A DNA stretch of 36,645 nt, taken from an uncultured Clostridia bacterium. GTDB taxonomy: Bacteria; Bacillota; Clostridia; Christensenellales; CAG-138. How positions within the stretch are numbered: position 1 is the first letter of the stretch; the number at the start of each line of letters is the position of its first letter. Shown in pieces: positions 14,848 through 22,851 of the stretch. The DNA is taken from assembly GCA_937900325.1 (NCBI GenBank), contig CALCEX010000016.1:1-36645 (forward strand). Reading direction: 5' to 3'. Position numbers and translations under genes: made by a program. A model generated the notes under the pieces. That model did no database searches, was not told the origin of the DNA, and was given only the letters and a program-made list of their open reading frames with translations.

Positions 14848-15956
14848 GATTTATAGCGACCTGCAAAATAGGCCTGGAGAGCGTGGTATCTCTTGAGCTC
14901 AGGCGCCTTGGCATAGAGGTTGAAAGGGTAGAGGACGCAAGGGTGCTGTTCCTGGGCGATTATCAGGAAATGGCAAAGGCCTGCCTCTGGCTGCGCACGG
15001 CGGAACGGGTGCTCATGGAGGTGGGAAGCTTTGAGGCCAGGAGCTTTGAGGAGCTTTTTCAGGGCGTAAAGGCTGTATGCTGGCGGGATTACCTGCAAAG
15101 GGACAGCTTCATACACGTAAACGGCAAGAGCGCAAAGAGCACGCTGTTCAGCGTATCCGACTGCCAGCGCATAGCCAAGAAGGCCATAGTGGAAAACCTA
15201 ATGGCCGCATACCGAACTGAGAGGCTGCCTGAGACGGGCAGCGAGGTGATAATAGAGATAGGCATATTGCGTGATGTGGTCACAGTGGCGCTGGATTGCT
15301 GCGGCGCGGGGCTTTCCCGGCGGGGCTACCGCACATATAACGTCGCCGCGCCTATCGCGGAGACCTTGGGGGCGGCGATGCTGCTGCTCTCCCATTACAG
15401 GGGCGACAGGCCGCTTATAGACCCAATGTGCGGCAGCGGCACGATGCCCATCGAGGCGGCTATGATCGCCAACAATATGGCTCCCGGCCTGAACCGGCCC
15501 TTTGCGGCGGAGGAATGGGGATTTGCCGGCGGCAAAGGCCTGTTTGACAGGGCACGGCAGGAGGCCCGCGAAAGCCGCATAGACGGCCGGCCGGACATAC
15601 TGGGCAGCGACATCGACGCCCGCAGCATAGACCTGTGTAAGAAGCACGCAAAGAAGGCGGGGGTGATGGTAAACTGGAAAACGGCGCCGCTTAAGGAGCT
15701 TTCTACGGATAAAGCCGACGGCCTTATAGTATGCAATCCACCTTATGGCGAGCGCATGATGGAAAAACGGGAGGCGGAGGCGCTGTACCGGGAAATGCGC
15801 AAAAAGTTCGACGAGCTGGATAACTGGCAGGTGAGCGTTATTACCGCATACCGGGATTTTGAAAGAGTATACGGCAAGCGGGCGGACAAGCGCCGCAAGC
15901 TGAGCAACGGCGGAATGGTATGCACGATGTACCAATATTTTAAAAGAGACGATTAA
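14844..15956 (+). CDS. THUMP-domain 23S rRNA methyltransferase (RlmL/YpsC-like)
   Basis: A 370-residue enzyme with an N-terminal ferredoxin-like plus THUMP region (about 1-155), then a UPF0020 Rossmann methyltransferase domain: LIDPMCGSGTMPIEAAMIA (SAM-binding motif I, about 192-210), ILGSDIDARSIDLC (motif II) and the catalytic NPPYGER (motif IV). NPPY enzymes methylate exocyclic amino groups; relatives (YpsC, E. coli RlmL N-terminal half) make m2G in 23S rRNA. The CxLNRP-like stretch and ARRGYR-type LSRRGYRTYNVAAPI segment agree. Last gene of the operon, coupled by a 4-base overlap. Confidence 0.9.
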   Translation: MRFIATCKIGLESVVSLELRRLGIEVERVEDARVLFLGDYQEMAKACLWLRTAERVLMEVGSFEARSFEELFQGVKAVCWRDYLQRDSFIHVNGKSAKSTLFSVSDCQRIAKKAIVENLMAAYRTERLPETGSEVIIEIGILRDVVTVALDCCGAGLSRRGYRTYNVAAPIAETLGAAMLLLSHYRGDRPLIDPMCGSGTMPIEAAMIANNMAPGLNRPFAAEEWGFAGGKGLFDRARQEARESRIDGRPDILGSDIDARSIDLCKKHAKKAGVMVNWKTAPLKELSTDKADGLIVCNPPYGERMMEKREAEALYREMRKKFDELDNWQVSVITAYRDFERVYGKRADKRRKLSNGGMVCTMYQYFKRDD

Positions 15957-15971
15957 ATTCAAAAATTATGC

Positions 15972-16000
15972 TTTACAAATCCGCAACGATGTATTATAAT
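15972..16000 (+). promoter_or_regulatory. Promoter of tRNA-Ala
   Basis: TTTACA (15972-15977), 17-base spacer, TATAAT (15995-16000), 18 bases before the mature tRNA. Confidence 0.8.
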
Positions 16001-16017
16001 AATCTTCGTTGCAAAAC

Positions 16018-16093
16018 GGGGCATTAGCTCAGCTGGTAGAGTGCCACACTGGCAGTGTGGATGTCAGCGGTTCGAGTCCGCTATGCTCCACCA
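16018..16093 (+). tRNA. tRNA-Ala (anticodon GGC)
   Basis: A 76-base cloverleaf starting GGGGCATTAGCTCAG, anticodon loop CTGGCAG (anticodon GGC), T-arm AGCGGTTCGAGTCCGCT, encoded CCA. Confidence 0.96.
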
Positions 16094-16102
16094 AGACAAT
16101 AT

Positions 16103-16152
16103 AATCCGAACCTTTTGCCGACTTGGTCATGGGTTCGGATTTATTGTTTTTA
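16103..16152 (+). terminator. Terminator after tRNA-Ala
   Basis: AATCCGAACC (16103-16112) pairs with GGGTTCGGATT (16131-16141); the following TTATTGTTTTT is T-rich. Confidence 0.75.
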
Positions 16153-16181
16153 TGGAAGAAATTAAAGACTGAATAATAAGC

Positions 16182-16226
16182 CCCCGGCCGTTTACCCGGG
16201 TTGGGTTCATTGCGCCGGGGGTCCGT
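16182..16226 (-). terminator. Hairpin at the end of the leftward sugar operon
   Basis: CCCCCGGC-type arms at about 16182-16189 and 16216-16223 pair on the minus strand, 15 bases after the lyxose-isomerase-like stop. The T-tract (CTTATTATT) is moderate. Confidence 0.55.
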
Positions 16227-16238
16227 TTGTATCAGGCG

Positions 16239-16919
16239 TTAATCGGCTGCCTTGGGATATTCATTGCAGAGCAGCCTGTACGGAGGCTCGTCTTCCTCTA
16301 TTGTGGGGAAGCGGCCGAGGGGATTTAAAAAGCGGTTGTCTGTATTGTCATCGTTGCACATGGAGACCTCCCCTATGAGCACAGGGCCTCCCTCAGGTAT
16401 GACGAATTCATGATAGTAGTAGGGATAAAGGGAAAGGCTTTGGCCCGGCTTAAGCACTATGGTCTCGCCGGCGGGCACGGTATAGCAACGGCCGTCACTG
16501 AATATCTTTACCGGGGTATCTGCAAGCCGTTCATCCTCCGTTGCGTTGTAGAGGGTAAAATGTATGTCGTTACCGCCGCGGTTGATTATGTCCTCCATCT
16601 TGTGCCAGTGGAAGTGCATTGGGGAGACCTGACCGGAATCGCACATGATTATCTTTTCAGCATAGGTCTTGGTATACTTCGGATTGTGTACGTTGCCGTT
16701 GCGAATGGTGATAAGCGCAAGGCCGAGATGGCCAAAATCGCCCATGCCGTAATCGGTAACGTCCCACCCCAGCATATTGTCCCTTATCTCATCGTATTCG
16801 TGTCCCTTGTTCTGCCATTCCTCGGGAGTCCACTTGCAGAAGGGGGGCAGCTCAAAGCGGTGCTCCTCCAGCAGCTTTTCGAAACGCTTTATTACGGCGT
16901 TTATCTCGGATCTTTTCAT
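16239..16919 (-). CDS. D-lyxose isomerase-like cupin (PF07385 type)
   Basis: A 226-residue single-domain cupin that follows the D-lyxose ketol-isomerase family across its length: WTPEEW near residue 30, YAEKIIMCDSGQVSPMHFHW with metal ligands His102, His104 and Glu109, and a fourth ligand His in YYYHEFVIPEGGP. Family enzymes interconvert D-lyxose/D-xylulose and D-mannose/D-fructose using manganese. Related cupins act on other aldoses, so the substrate here is open. Last gene of the seven-gene leftward operon, with a GGAGG site 12 bases before the ATG. It would provide the aldose-ketose step after import by the divergent ABC transporter. Confidence 0.88.
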   Translation of the reverse strand: MKRSEINAVIKRFEKLLEEHRFELPPFCKWTPEEWQNKGHEYDEIRDNMLGWDVTDYGMGDFGHLGLALITIRNGNVHNPKYTKTYAEKIIMCDSGQVSPMHFHWHKMEDIINRGGNDIHFTLYNATEDERLADTPVKIFSDGRCYTVPAGETIVLKPGQSLSLYPYYYHEFVIPEGGPVLIGEVSMCNDDNTDNRFLNPLGRFPTIEEDEPPYRLLCNEYPKAAD

Positions 16920-16948
16920 GTTGATGCTTTTGCCTCCTGTTAATCAAA

Positions 16949-17515
16949 TTATTCAAGGTTTGCGTGGTATCTCCAAAGGGCTTTCATATCCAACCCCCTG
17001 CGCTCTATTATCATTTTTGCGACTATATCGCCCAAAAGCAGAAGACTTTGCTCAAAAAGGCTGGTCATGGGCTGGGCGGAATCTATCTCGTCCGCGAGGT
17101 AATGCTTCGTCCTTACGGGAATGCGTACCATGAGGCTTGAGACCTCGCCCACAGGGCTTACCGGACTGGAGCCTATGTGTATGACCTTTGCGCCTATATC
17201 GTGGGCTTTTTGGGCTATGGCGGCCGGAAAAAGGGTGGAACCGCTGCCAGAACCCACTATGAGAACATCATTTCCGGTTATGGCGGGCTCGGTTATCTCC
17301 CCCACTATGTGGGTGCGTATGCCCAGATGCGCCCAGCGCTTTGCTATGGACTCGAGAGAGAGAAGCACACGGCCTACACCGACGAAAAACACCTGATCCG
17401 CAGCCTCTACTGCGTCTATGAGAGCATCAACACTGTTCGGCTCTATGGCGGAAAGGGCTGTCTCCAGTTCACCGAGTACAAGCGCCCTGCCCAGATCAAA
17501 GGTATATTCAGACAT
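16949..17515 (-). CDS. 6-phospho-3-hexuloisomerase-like SIS protein
   Basis: A 188-residue SIS-domain protein resembling 6-phospho-3-hexuloisomerase: FFVGVGRVLLSLESIAKRW, THIVGEITEPAI and the phosphate-binding VGSGSGSTLFP. PHI converts D-arabino-3-hexulose 6-phosphate to fructose 6-phosphate and usually partners with hexulose-6-phosphate synthase. No synthase is present; the neighbour is a ribulose-phosphate-epimerase-like barrel instead. The GRS near the N-terminus of typical PHI reads GRV. So it may isomerise another ketose 6-phosphate. It begins 4 bases after the epimerase-like gene, with AGGAGG as ribosome site. Confidence 0.8.
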   Translation of the reverse strand: MSEYTFDLGRALVLGELETALSAIEPNSVDALIDAVEAADQVFFVGVGRVLLSLESIAKRWAHLGIRTHIVGEITEPAITGNDVLIVGSGSGSTLFPAAIAQKAHDIGAKVIHIGSSPVSPVGEVSSLMVRIPVRTKHYLADEIDSAQPMTSLFEQSLLLLGDIVAKMIIERRGLDMKALWRYHANLE

Positions 17516-17518
17516 ATT

Positions 17519-18214
17519 TTACCTCCTGAATTGCTCTGAAAAGCTTATAAGTTCGGATATTGATTCCCTTGGTCTGGATCTGTCCGCGCAGGTACTGCCC
17601 GCGACAAATATATCCGCATATTCGCTCAGCTCCCGTATGTTTTCGCGGGATATCCGCCCGTCCAGCGTTATGGTGGTATCAAGGCCGCGGGACTTTATGC
17701 TGCCGCTCAGCTCTTCCACCTTACGTCTGCCGTAGCACACCTGCTTTTCTCCGGGAAAAGAGGCATAGCCGGGGTTTATGAGCATCAGCAGCACGTTGTC
17801 GCACTTTTCAAGGACGTAGTCCAGCACGCAAAGCGGAGTGGAGGGCTTTAAAGCCACCCCTGAGCGGACGCCGAAGCGGTGTATCTGGTTGAGTCTGTTA
17901 TCGATATGCGATTCGGTTTCTGCCTGGAAGGTAAGCTGCTGCACCCCTATATCCAGAAGTTCGCCTATAAAGAAATCCGGTTCATTGACCATGAGGTGCA
18001 CATCAAAGGGCAGATCTGTAAGCTGCCTGAGCCTGCGCACCGTATCCAGACCGAGCGGCATGCTGGGGCTGAAATACCCGTCCAGTATGTCTATATGGAG
18101 CATCATTGCGCCCCCCGCCTCAAGCTCCTTTACCGAGCGCTCAATGCTGCACAGGTCGCACAGGGATATGAGAGAGGGGGATATTACGGGTGAGGAATGC
18201 CATATATCCTTCAT
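17519..18214 (-). CDS. Ribulose-phosphate 3-epimerase-like protein (allulose-6-P epimerase type)
   Basis: A 231-residue TIM barrel of the RPE family. Recognisable are SPSL (12-15), HIDILDG with metal ligands His40 and Asp42, FDVHLM with His73, INPGYASFPG at 147 and the catalytic acid in TLDGR (Asp185). The conserved HxE of the fourth strand is QAE (Gln97). Family members move the C3 hydroxyl of ribulose-5-phosphate, or of allulose-6-phosphate in AlsE. In this sugar cluster an AlsE-like role on a hexulose phosphate is more likely than the general pentose pathway. ATG at 18214 overlaps the kinase stop by 4 bases; a longer upstream frame exists but lies inside the kinase gene. Confidence 0.85.
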   Translation of the reverse strand: MKDIWHSSPVISPSLISLCDLCSIERSVKELEAGGAMMLHIDILDGYFSPSMPLGLDTVRRLRQLTDLPFDVHLMVNEPDFFIGELLDIGVQQLTFQAETESHIDNRLNQIHRFGVRSGVALKPSTPLCVLDYVLEKCDNVLLMLINPGYASFPGEKQVCYGRRKVEELSGSIKSRGLDTTITLDGRISRENIRELSEYADIFVAGSTCADRSRPRESISELISFSEQFRR

Positions 18215-19149
18215 TGGCTTAACTCCTTGAGGCAGTTGTTCAGGGCTTCCGATGTGGGCAGGGATTCCATTGCGCCCTTTTGCTTCACACAGAGCGCGCC
18301 CGCAGCGCAGCCCCGCTTCATGGCGGAGAAAATGAGATTCTCGCTGAGCATTATGGGATCCGTGACGCCCGCCTCGCAAAACGTGCTTAGGAAACTGCCC
18401 CAGAAGGCGTCGCCCGCGCCGGTGGTGTCCATCGCATCCGAAGGTATGCCGGGGCACAGGAGCATTTTCCCATCAAAGAAGCATCGAGCACCATCCCTGC
18501 CAAGCGTTTCCACAACGACGGATATGCCGTATCTTTCCCGCAGCAGAGGCAGCGCTTCCTCGCCGCCTACCATGTCGGTTTCGTCGTCGGATACCTTTAA
18601 AAGATCCACATATGGCAGGACGGACTGTACGGCCTTGGCTGCCGCGGCCCTGTCGCCGTCCCAGAGAAGGTCTCTGTAATTGACGTCAAAGCTTACCAGC
18701 TTGCGCTGTCTTGCCGCTTCTTTAAGAGCGTATACTGTGGCCTCCGCCGCGCTGCCCCTGGAAAGAGAACAGGAGCCTGCATGAACTATCCTGAAACGGC
18801 TTATATCCGCCGCCTCTACCTGGCCGGCGGTGAGAAACATATCCGCGCCGGGCTTGCGGGCGAAGGTAAAGCTACGCTCGCCGTATTCATTCAGGCTTAC
18901 GAAGGCCATTGTAGTAATGGCCTCTTTTGTGAGCTTCAGGAGCGGCAGAACGCCGTTTTGCCGGAGAGTATCCAGTAAAAACCTGCCGAAATCATCATCG
19001 CCTGCGCAGCCGCAGAAGGCTGCGTTGCGGCCGAGACGGGACATTGCCACAGCCACATTCGCGGGGGCTCCGCCCGGCTTGCGTATATATATGCCGGGAC
19101 CGCCGGGAAGAAAGTCTATAACCATTTCGCCCACCGAAAGTATATCCAT
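18211..19149 (-). CDS. PfkB-family sugar kinase (second of two)
   Basis: A 312-residue ribokinase/PfkB enzyme, fructokinase-like. It has the N-terminal GEMVIDFLPG, the sugar-binding KPGGAPANVAVAMSRLG (about 24-40), and the C-terminal signature MDTTGAGDAFWGSFLS with catalytic Asp near 255. It phosphorylates a free sugar or a sugar phosphate with ATP; the operon has two diverged members, so one may act on the ketose and the other on the ketose phosphate. Start supported by AAAGGAG. It is coupled by ATGA to the epimerase-like gene. Confidence 0.9.
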   Translation of the reverse strand: MDILSVGEMVIDFLPGGPGIYIRKPGGAPANVAVAMSRLGRNAAFCGCAGDDDFGRFLLDTLRQNGVLPLLKLTKEAITTMAFVSLNEYGERSFTFARKPGADMFLTAGQVEAADISRFRIVHAGSCSLSRGSAAEATVYALKEAARQRKLVSFDVNYRDLLWDGDRAAAAKAVQSVLPYVDLLKVSDDETDMVGGEEALPLLRERYGISVVVETLGRDGARCFFDGKMLLCPGIPSDAMDTTGAGDAFWGSFLSTFCEAGVTDPIMLSENLIFSAMKRGCAAGALCVKQKGAMESLPTSEALNNCLKELSQ

Positions 19150-19171
19150 GAGAGTCTCCTTTGACCTGTCT

Positions 19172-20227
19172 TTATTTACCGAAACGGCTGTCGTAGCTTT
19201 TGCCGGAGTATACGGTAAAGGTAAGGTCTGTCTTTGCGACCTCGCCCGGGTGAAGTATACGCAGCGTGCCGTTCTCTCTCTCCCGGTGTACTCCCTCGGG
19301 ATGGCAGTTTGAAGGTTCTATTCCGGTGACATAGTTGCCTGCATCGCGGCACTTCCAATGTATGAGATAGGGCAATTCCTTATTGTCGAAGGTTATTTCG
19401 AGGGCGATTCGCTTGTCAGGGTTAGTCATGGCAGCGGAGCATTTGCCTTCGTGTGCGCCCAGCTTATGATAAAACACCTGCTCGGGATATCCTATTATCG
19501 GTTCGCCAAAGACCTTGAGTTCCTCGGCTGCAAGTCCGTCCTCTGCCGCCTTATCGCGGCAGGCAGTCTCTACTATGTCCGCAACGAGGCGGGAATTTTT
19601 ATCCAGCAGCGGATAACCGGCGTTGCAGTGGTACATAAGCATCAGGGGAGCGTCCACGCAGCCCTCATTTTCTATTTCGTCCTGTATGCGAACTGAGGGT
19701 TCGCCCAGCTTTGAAGTTATCTTACGGCGCAGCACGAGGTTTTCACCAAACAGCTCCGCCTCCCGCATTTCACCGGTCAGCTCCATAAAGTAGTCGTTCC
19801 CATCCCAATAACAACGCGCACCGTCTAAGGAGGCGGGGCAATTGCGGAGGTAGCCGTGCTGGGGCAGCGTGCGTCCGTTTGCCTCATTTTGTAGAGGACC
19901 AACGTTGTTGAAGCCGCAGGTGAACATCATTCCGCAGCTTATGCTCCGGGGGGAATTTTCGCAGTCGCTGTACCAGAGAGAGTTCATCTGGCCGGGGCGG
20001 GCAAGAAAGAAAAGGGGCATACCGTCATAGTACATGGCGCCTATGTCCATTGCCTTGTCCGCATGGACGGTAAAACGCATACGTTCGTTTAATACCTCAT
20101 AGGTGTGCATGCCGTCAGCCCTGCCGCCTACCCTGTCCAGCCTTGTTATACCCGCAAGACTGGATATATTGCCGAGGCGCTCCAGCATTTCTTTTTTTGT
20201 GAGTTCCTGACCGAATATTTTCGCCAT
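19172..20227 (-). CDS. DUF4432 aldose-1-epimerase-like protein
   Basis: A 351-residue beta-sandwich protein of the galactose-mutarotase superfamily, DUF4432 type. It shows MRFTVHADKAMDIGAMYYDG, the LFFLARPGQMN segment, LPQHGYLRNCPA, LMLMYHCNAGYPLL and a C-terminal YVTGIEPSNCHPEGVHRER that carries the conserved acidic residue. Members accompany sugar catabolic genes and are presumed to mutarotate or epimerise sugars; function is inferred. GGAGG lies 9 bases before the ATG. The gene sits between GatZ and the second PfkB kinase. Confidence 0.83.
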   Translation of the reverse strand: MAKIFGQELTKKEMLERLGNISSLAGITRLDRVGGRADGMHTYEVLNERMRFTVHADKAMDIGAMYYDGMPLFFLARPGQMNSLWYSDCENSPRSISCGMMFTCGFNNVGPLQNEANGRTLPQHGYLRNCPASLDGARCYWDGNDYFMELTGEMREAELFGENLVLRRKITSKLGEPSVRIQDEIENEGCVDAPLMLMYHCNAGYPLLDKNSRLVADIVETACRDKAAEDGLAAEELKVFGEPIIGYPEQVFYHKLGAHEGKCSAAMTNPDKRIALEITFDNKELPYLIHWKCRDAGNYVTGIEPSNCHPEGVHRERENGTLRILHPGEVAKTDLTFTVYSGKSYDSRFGK

Positions 20228-20243
20228 GGATAGATACCTCCTG

Positions 20244-21524
20244 TTAATCCTGCATTATGTTACAGCCAAAGGCATAGTCCCTAAGGACGTCTGCCACCCT
20301 GTCCATTATCACGTCTGCCGGCTTTGGGGAGAGCCTGCCTGCCATATACCGGGAATACTGCCTTGGAAAATACAAGCTCAGCAGCGCATCAGGTATGCTT
20401 TGAGCGCATCTCATTATGGCGTTTTCTACGGCGCTGACCTCCTTGAAGGGCAGATAATAGCGGCAGCGGTCGGAATAGCTGAACAGCAGCTTATAGTTCA
20501 CCTCATCCGGCGTGCCGGTATAGTATTTGCGCCAGTATCTGTCGTCACCTTTCATCGCGGCGTACAGCGTCTCCCTGAAGGGAGGGCAGCTTACGCCCAT
20601 ATCGCCCAAGGCCAGCTCGGTAAGAAACAGAGCTTCCCTCAGCGCAAAGGTAAGGGCCGGTCCTACCTTGAGTATGGCTACGCGATCCTTCACAAGGTTC
20701 CGCAGGCTGTTCTTTGTCTGGTAATCAGTGGAGTGTCCTTCGAAGACCAGCCTGCCCGCCTCAGTAAGAGCCGCCATAAGCCCGGCGGCCTTTTGCGGAG
20801 AATACTGGCAGACGAAATCGTCTCCGAACTCCACGCCCGGCTGCACCACGAAGGCCACCACGTCCTCAAAGGAGACGCCATGGGCGGAAAATGCTTCCCG
20901 AAAAGCCAGTACCTGGGCGAGGAAATCCTTCGGATCGGTTGGAGCAACGGAATCTTCGTGCTCCTTGCTGCCGCCGGGTATTGGCACCTCGCTGCCTATT
21001 ACGAGGGAAGGACGGGGGGATGAGGGAACGGACTTGACGCGCTCGGCATAGGCCTGCCACACTGCCTCCGCAAGCTCGGCGCCGCGCCGGGCGCAGACCC
21101 TTACGTCGAGAGGAACGTGCTGTTCGTCCGAGGCGAGACGCATGCTGGTATCGAGGTGTATTTTTGTGAACCCTGCCAGCACATATTGACGCACCAGCTC
21201 CTTTGCAAAGGACATTGCCTTTTCCTCCGGTTCGCCGCAGCGGGTGAGGGGGCCGAGGTGATCGCCGCCGAGTATGTACCTGTCCGCCGGTACGCCCTCA
21301 TCGGCGGCGACGGCCTCGACCATGGCCGCGTAATCCGCAGGCTTCATGCCGGTATAGCCGCCAAACTGATCTACCTGATTAGCGGTAGCTTCGATGGCCA
21401 GGGTAAAACTTTCTTCTTTTGCAAGCCGAAGGGCGGAGCGTATTACTACCGGATTTGCGGTGCATACGGAGAAAATGCCCTCCTGCTTTTCTGAGCCGAA
21501 AAGTATTTCGCAAAGACTCGACAT
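20244..21524 (-). CDS. GatZ/KbaZ-like tagatose-bisphosphate aldolase accessory subunit
   Basis: A 426-residue protein close to the GatZ/KbaZ family: GIFSVCTANPVVIRSALRLA, AIEATANQVDQFGGYTGM, RYILGGDHLGP, TKIHLDTSM, GSEVPIPGG and a VFEGHSTDYQT segment. GatZ/KbaZ are non-catalytic or chaperone-like partners that stabilise and activate the class II aldolase GatY/KbaY, which cleaves tagatose-1,6-bisphosphate. The matching class II aldolase here is the last gene of the divergent operon (29025-29873) rather than a neighbour. Ribosome site AAGGAGG. It lies 12 bases downstream of the first PfkB kinase gene. Confidence 0.92.
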   Translation of the reverse strand: MSSLCEILFGSEKQEGIFSVCTANPVVIRSALRLAKEESFTLAIEATANQVDQFGGYTGMKPADYAAMVEAVAADEGVPADRYILGGDHLGPLTRCGEPEEKAMSFAKELVRQYVLAGFTKIHLDTSMRLASDEQHVPLDVRVCARRGAELAEAVWQAYAERVKSVPSSPRPSLVIGSEVPIPGGSKEHEDSVAPTDPKDFLAQVLAFREAFSAHGVSFEDVVAFVVQPGVEFGDDFVCQYSPQKAAGLMAALTEAGRLVFEGHSTDYQTKNSLRNLVKDRVAILKVGPALTFALREALFLTELALGDMGVSCPPFRETLYAAMKGDDRYWRKYYTGTPDEVNYKLLFSYSDRCRYYLPFKEVSAVENAIMRCAQSIPDALLSLYFPRQYSRYMAGRLSPKPADVIMDRVADVLRDYAFGCNIMQD

Positions 21525-21536
21525 ACTGACGCCTCC

Positions 21537-22517
21537 TTATTGCTGCTTCATAATATATGGGTTGGCCACGGGCACTGCCGCAGGGCGCTTGACGGACGCC
21601 ATAAAGGCGGAAAGTTCCTCAAGTGTGGTGTTGCCCTCCATCGGGCCCCGCTTCTCGACTGCCTTTGCCCCTGCGGCGTTTGCTCTTATGGCAGCGTCCT
21701 CCAGTGTCATTCCGGTACACAGCCCGGAGAGGAATGTCGCGTCAAAGCAGTCGCCGGCGCCGGTGGGGTCAGTCTCAACGGCAGGGTAGGTAGCGACGGA
21801 GAAAGCCTTGTCCCGCGTGTATATATAGGTGCCGCGGCTGCCGTCTTTTACGGCGATTATTCTGTCCGCCTGAGAAAGCAGAGAGGCTATGGCCTTGTCG
21901 CAGTCGCCAAAGAGCAGCTTAAGCTCGCTCTTTCCGGTAAGAAGCAGATCAGAGGCTCCGATTATTTCGTTATAATACTCCATTATTTTTCCGCTGAGCA
22001 GCTCGGGGCGGATATTGGGATCGAAGCTGATCTTGGTGCCGTTGGCCTTTGCAAGGCGCACAGCCTGCATTATAGCCTCGCCCATAGTAGGGCTGCCGGT
22101 TATGGAGCAGCCCATTATGTGCAGATACCTGCTGTTCCTGATAAGCTCGCCATCCACATCGGCGGAGCACAGCTCGCCGCAGGCGGCGTGCCTGAAGTGA
22201 AACAGAAAATGTCGGGAGCCGTCCTCAAAGTAAGTTACGAATGCACAGCCGGTGCTGTTTTGATCGGTTTCGATTATATGAGAAATATCCACTCCGTCGG
22301 AGGAAAGCCTGTTCTTATTCAGACGGCCGAAATCGTCCTTTCCTATTTTTGCTATTATAGCCGTTTTTGCCTCCATGCGAGCTGCCTGATCTATGAATAT
22401 GGCCGGCGCGCCGCTGGGATACGGCCCTAAAAGTCTTCCTGGACGGTAGAACACCTGCCCTACATGATCGGACAGTATTTCCGCCAGTATTTCGCCTATG
22501 GTCAGAATGTCGTACAT
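21537..22517 (-). CDS. PfkB-family sugar kinase (first of two)
   Basis: A 326-residue ribokinase-family kinase with GEILAEILSD near the N-terminus, the sugar-site GPYPSGAPAIFIDQAARM, and the C-terminal TDPTGAGDCFDATFLSGL with the catalytic Asp. It keeps the overall plan of 2-keto-3-deoxygluconate or fructose kinases but the sugar-contact region (SGAPAIF rather than GGAxAN) is diverged, and it shares little with the second kinase of the operon beyond the family motifs. First gene of the leftward operon, with GGAGG 8 bases before the ATG. Confidence 0.88.
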   Translation of the reverse strand: MYDILTIGEILAEILSDHVGQVFYRPGRLLGPYPSGAPAIFIDQAARMEAKTAIIAKIGKDDFGRLNKNRLSSDGVDISHIIETDQNSTGCAFVTYFEDGSRHFLFHFRHAACGELCSADVDGELIRNSRYLHIMGCSITGSPTMGEAIMQAVRLAKANGTKISFDPNIRPELLSGKIMEYYNEIIGASDLLLTGKSELKLLFGDCDKAIASLLSQADRIIAVKDGSRGTYIYTRDKAFSVATYPAVETDPTGAGDCFDATFLSGLCTGMTLEDAAIRANAAGAKAVEKRGPMEGNTTLEELSAFMASVKRPAAVPVANPYIMKQQ

Positions 22518-22851
22518 AATATCTTACCTCCGTGCGGATCGTTATTTATGCAGGCCGGTCTTTGCCGGACAATGTTACGCTATGTATAAGTAAAGTGTAT
22601 GAGGCTTACTCGAAAGGGAACGAAAAATCGTTGACATCTCATCTATGCCATGCTATTATAACATCACAAACGAAAATAAACAAGCACGAAATAACACGAA
22701 CGCAACCAAACGGAATCACAAAAACGAAAACAAAAATAAAATCGATCAGAGAATCGTGTATTGCAAAGTAAACATAAATAAAGCAAACAGAGAATGTGAA
22801 TTTCAGCCGGAAGGCTGTCATTTAAATCTACTAAACAATCTGGAGGAAAAC
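22518..22851. promoter_or_regulatory. Divergent control region of the sugar locus with CGAAA repeats
   Basis: This 334-base gap separates the two operons. CGAAA occurs on the plus strand at 22611, 22621, 22671, 22687 and 22725, with a CGAAC at 22697; several are spaced by 10 or a multiple near the helical turn. Repeated CGAAA/TTTCG boxes are the usual operator pattern of DeoR-family regulators, and a DeoR gene lies in the rightward operon. The transcribed leader after 22666 is extremely poor in T on the plus strand (A and C-rich for about 80 bases), so it would be largely unstructured RNA. Confidence 0.6.
22631..22659 (+). promoter_or_regulatory. Promoter of the ABC transporter/DhaKL operon
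   Basis: TTGACA (22631-22636), 17-base spacer, TATTAT (22654-22659). CGAAA boxes flank it on both sides, ten bases before the -35 and just after the start. It leaves a leader of about 185 bases. Confidence 0.8.

Noticed and set aside
16103..16226. Small RNA gene between tRNA-Ala and the sugar operon
   Set aside because: Both hairpins are explained as terminators of the two converging units.
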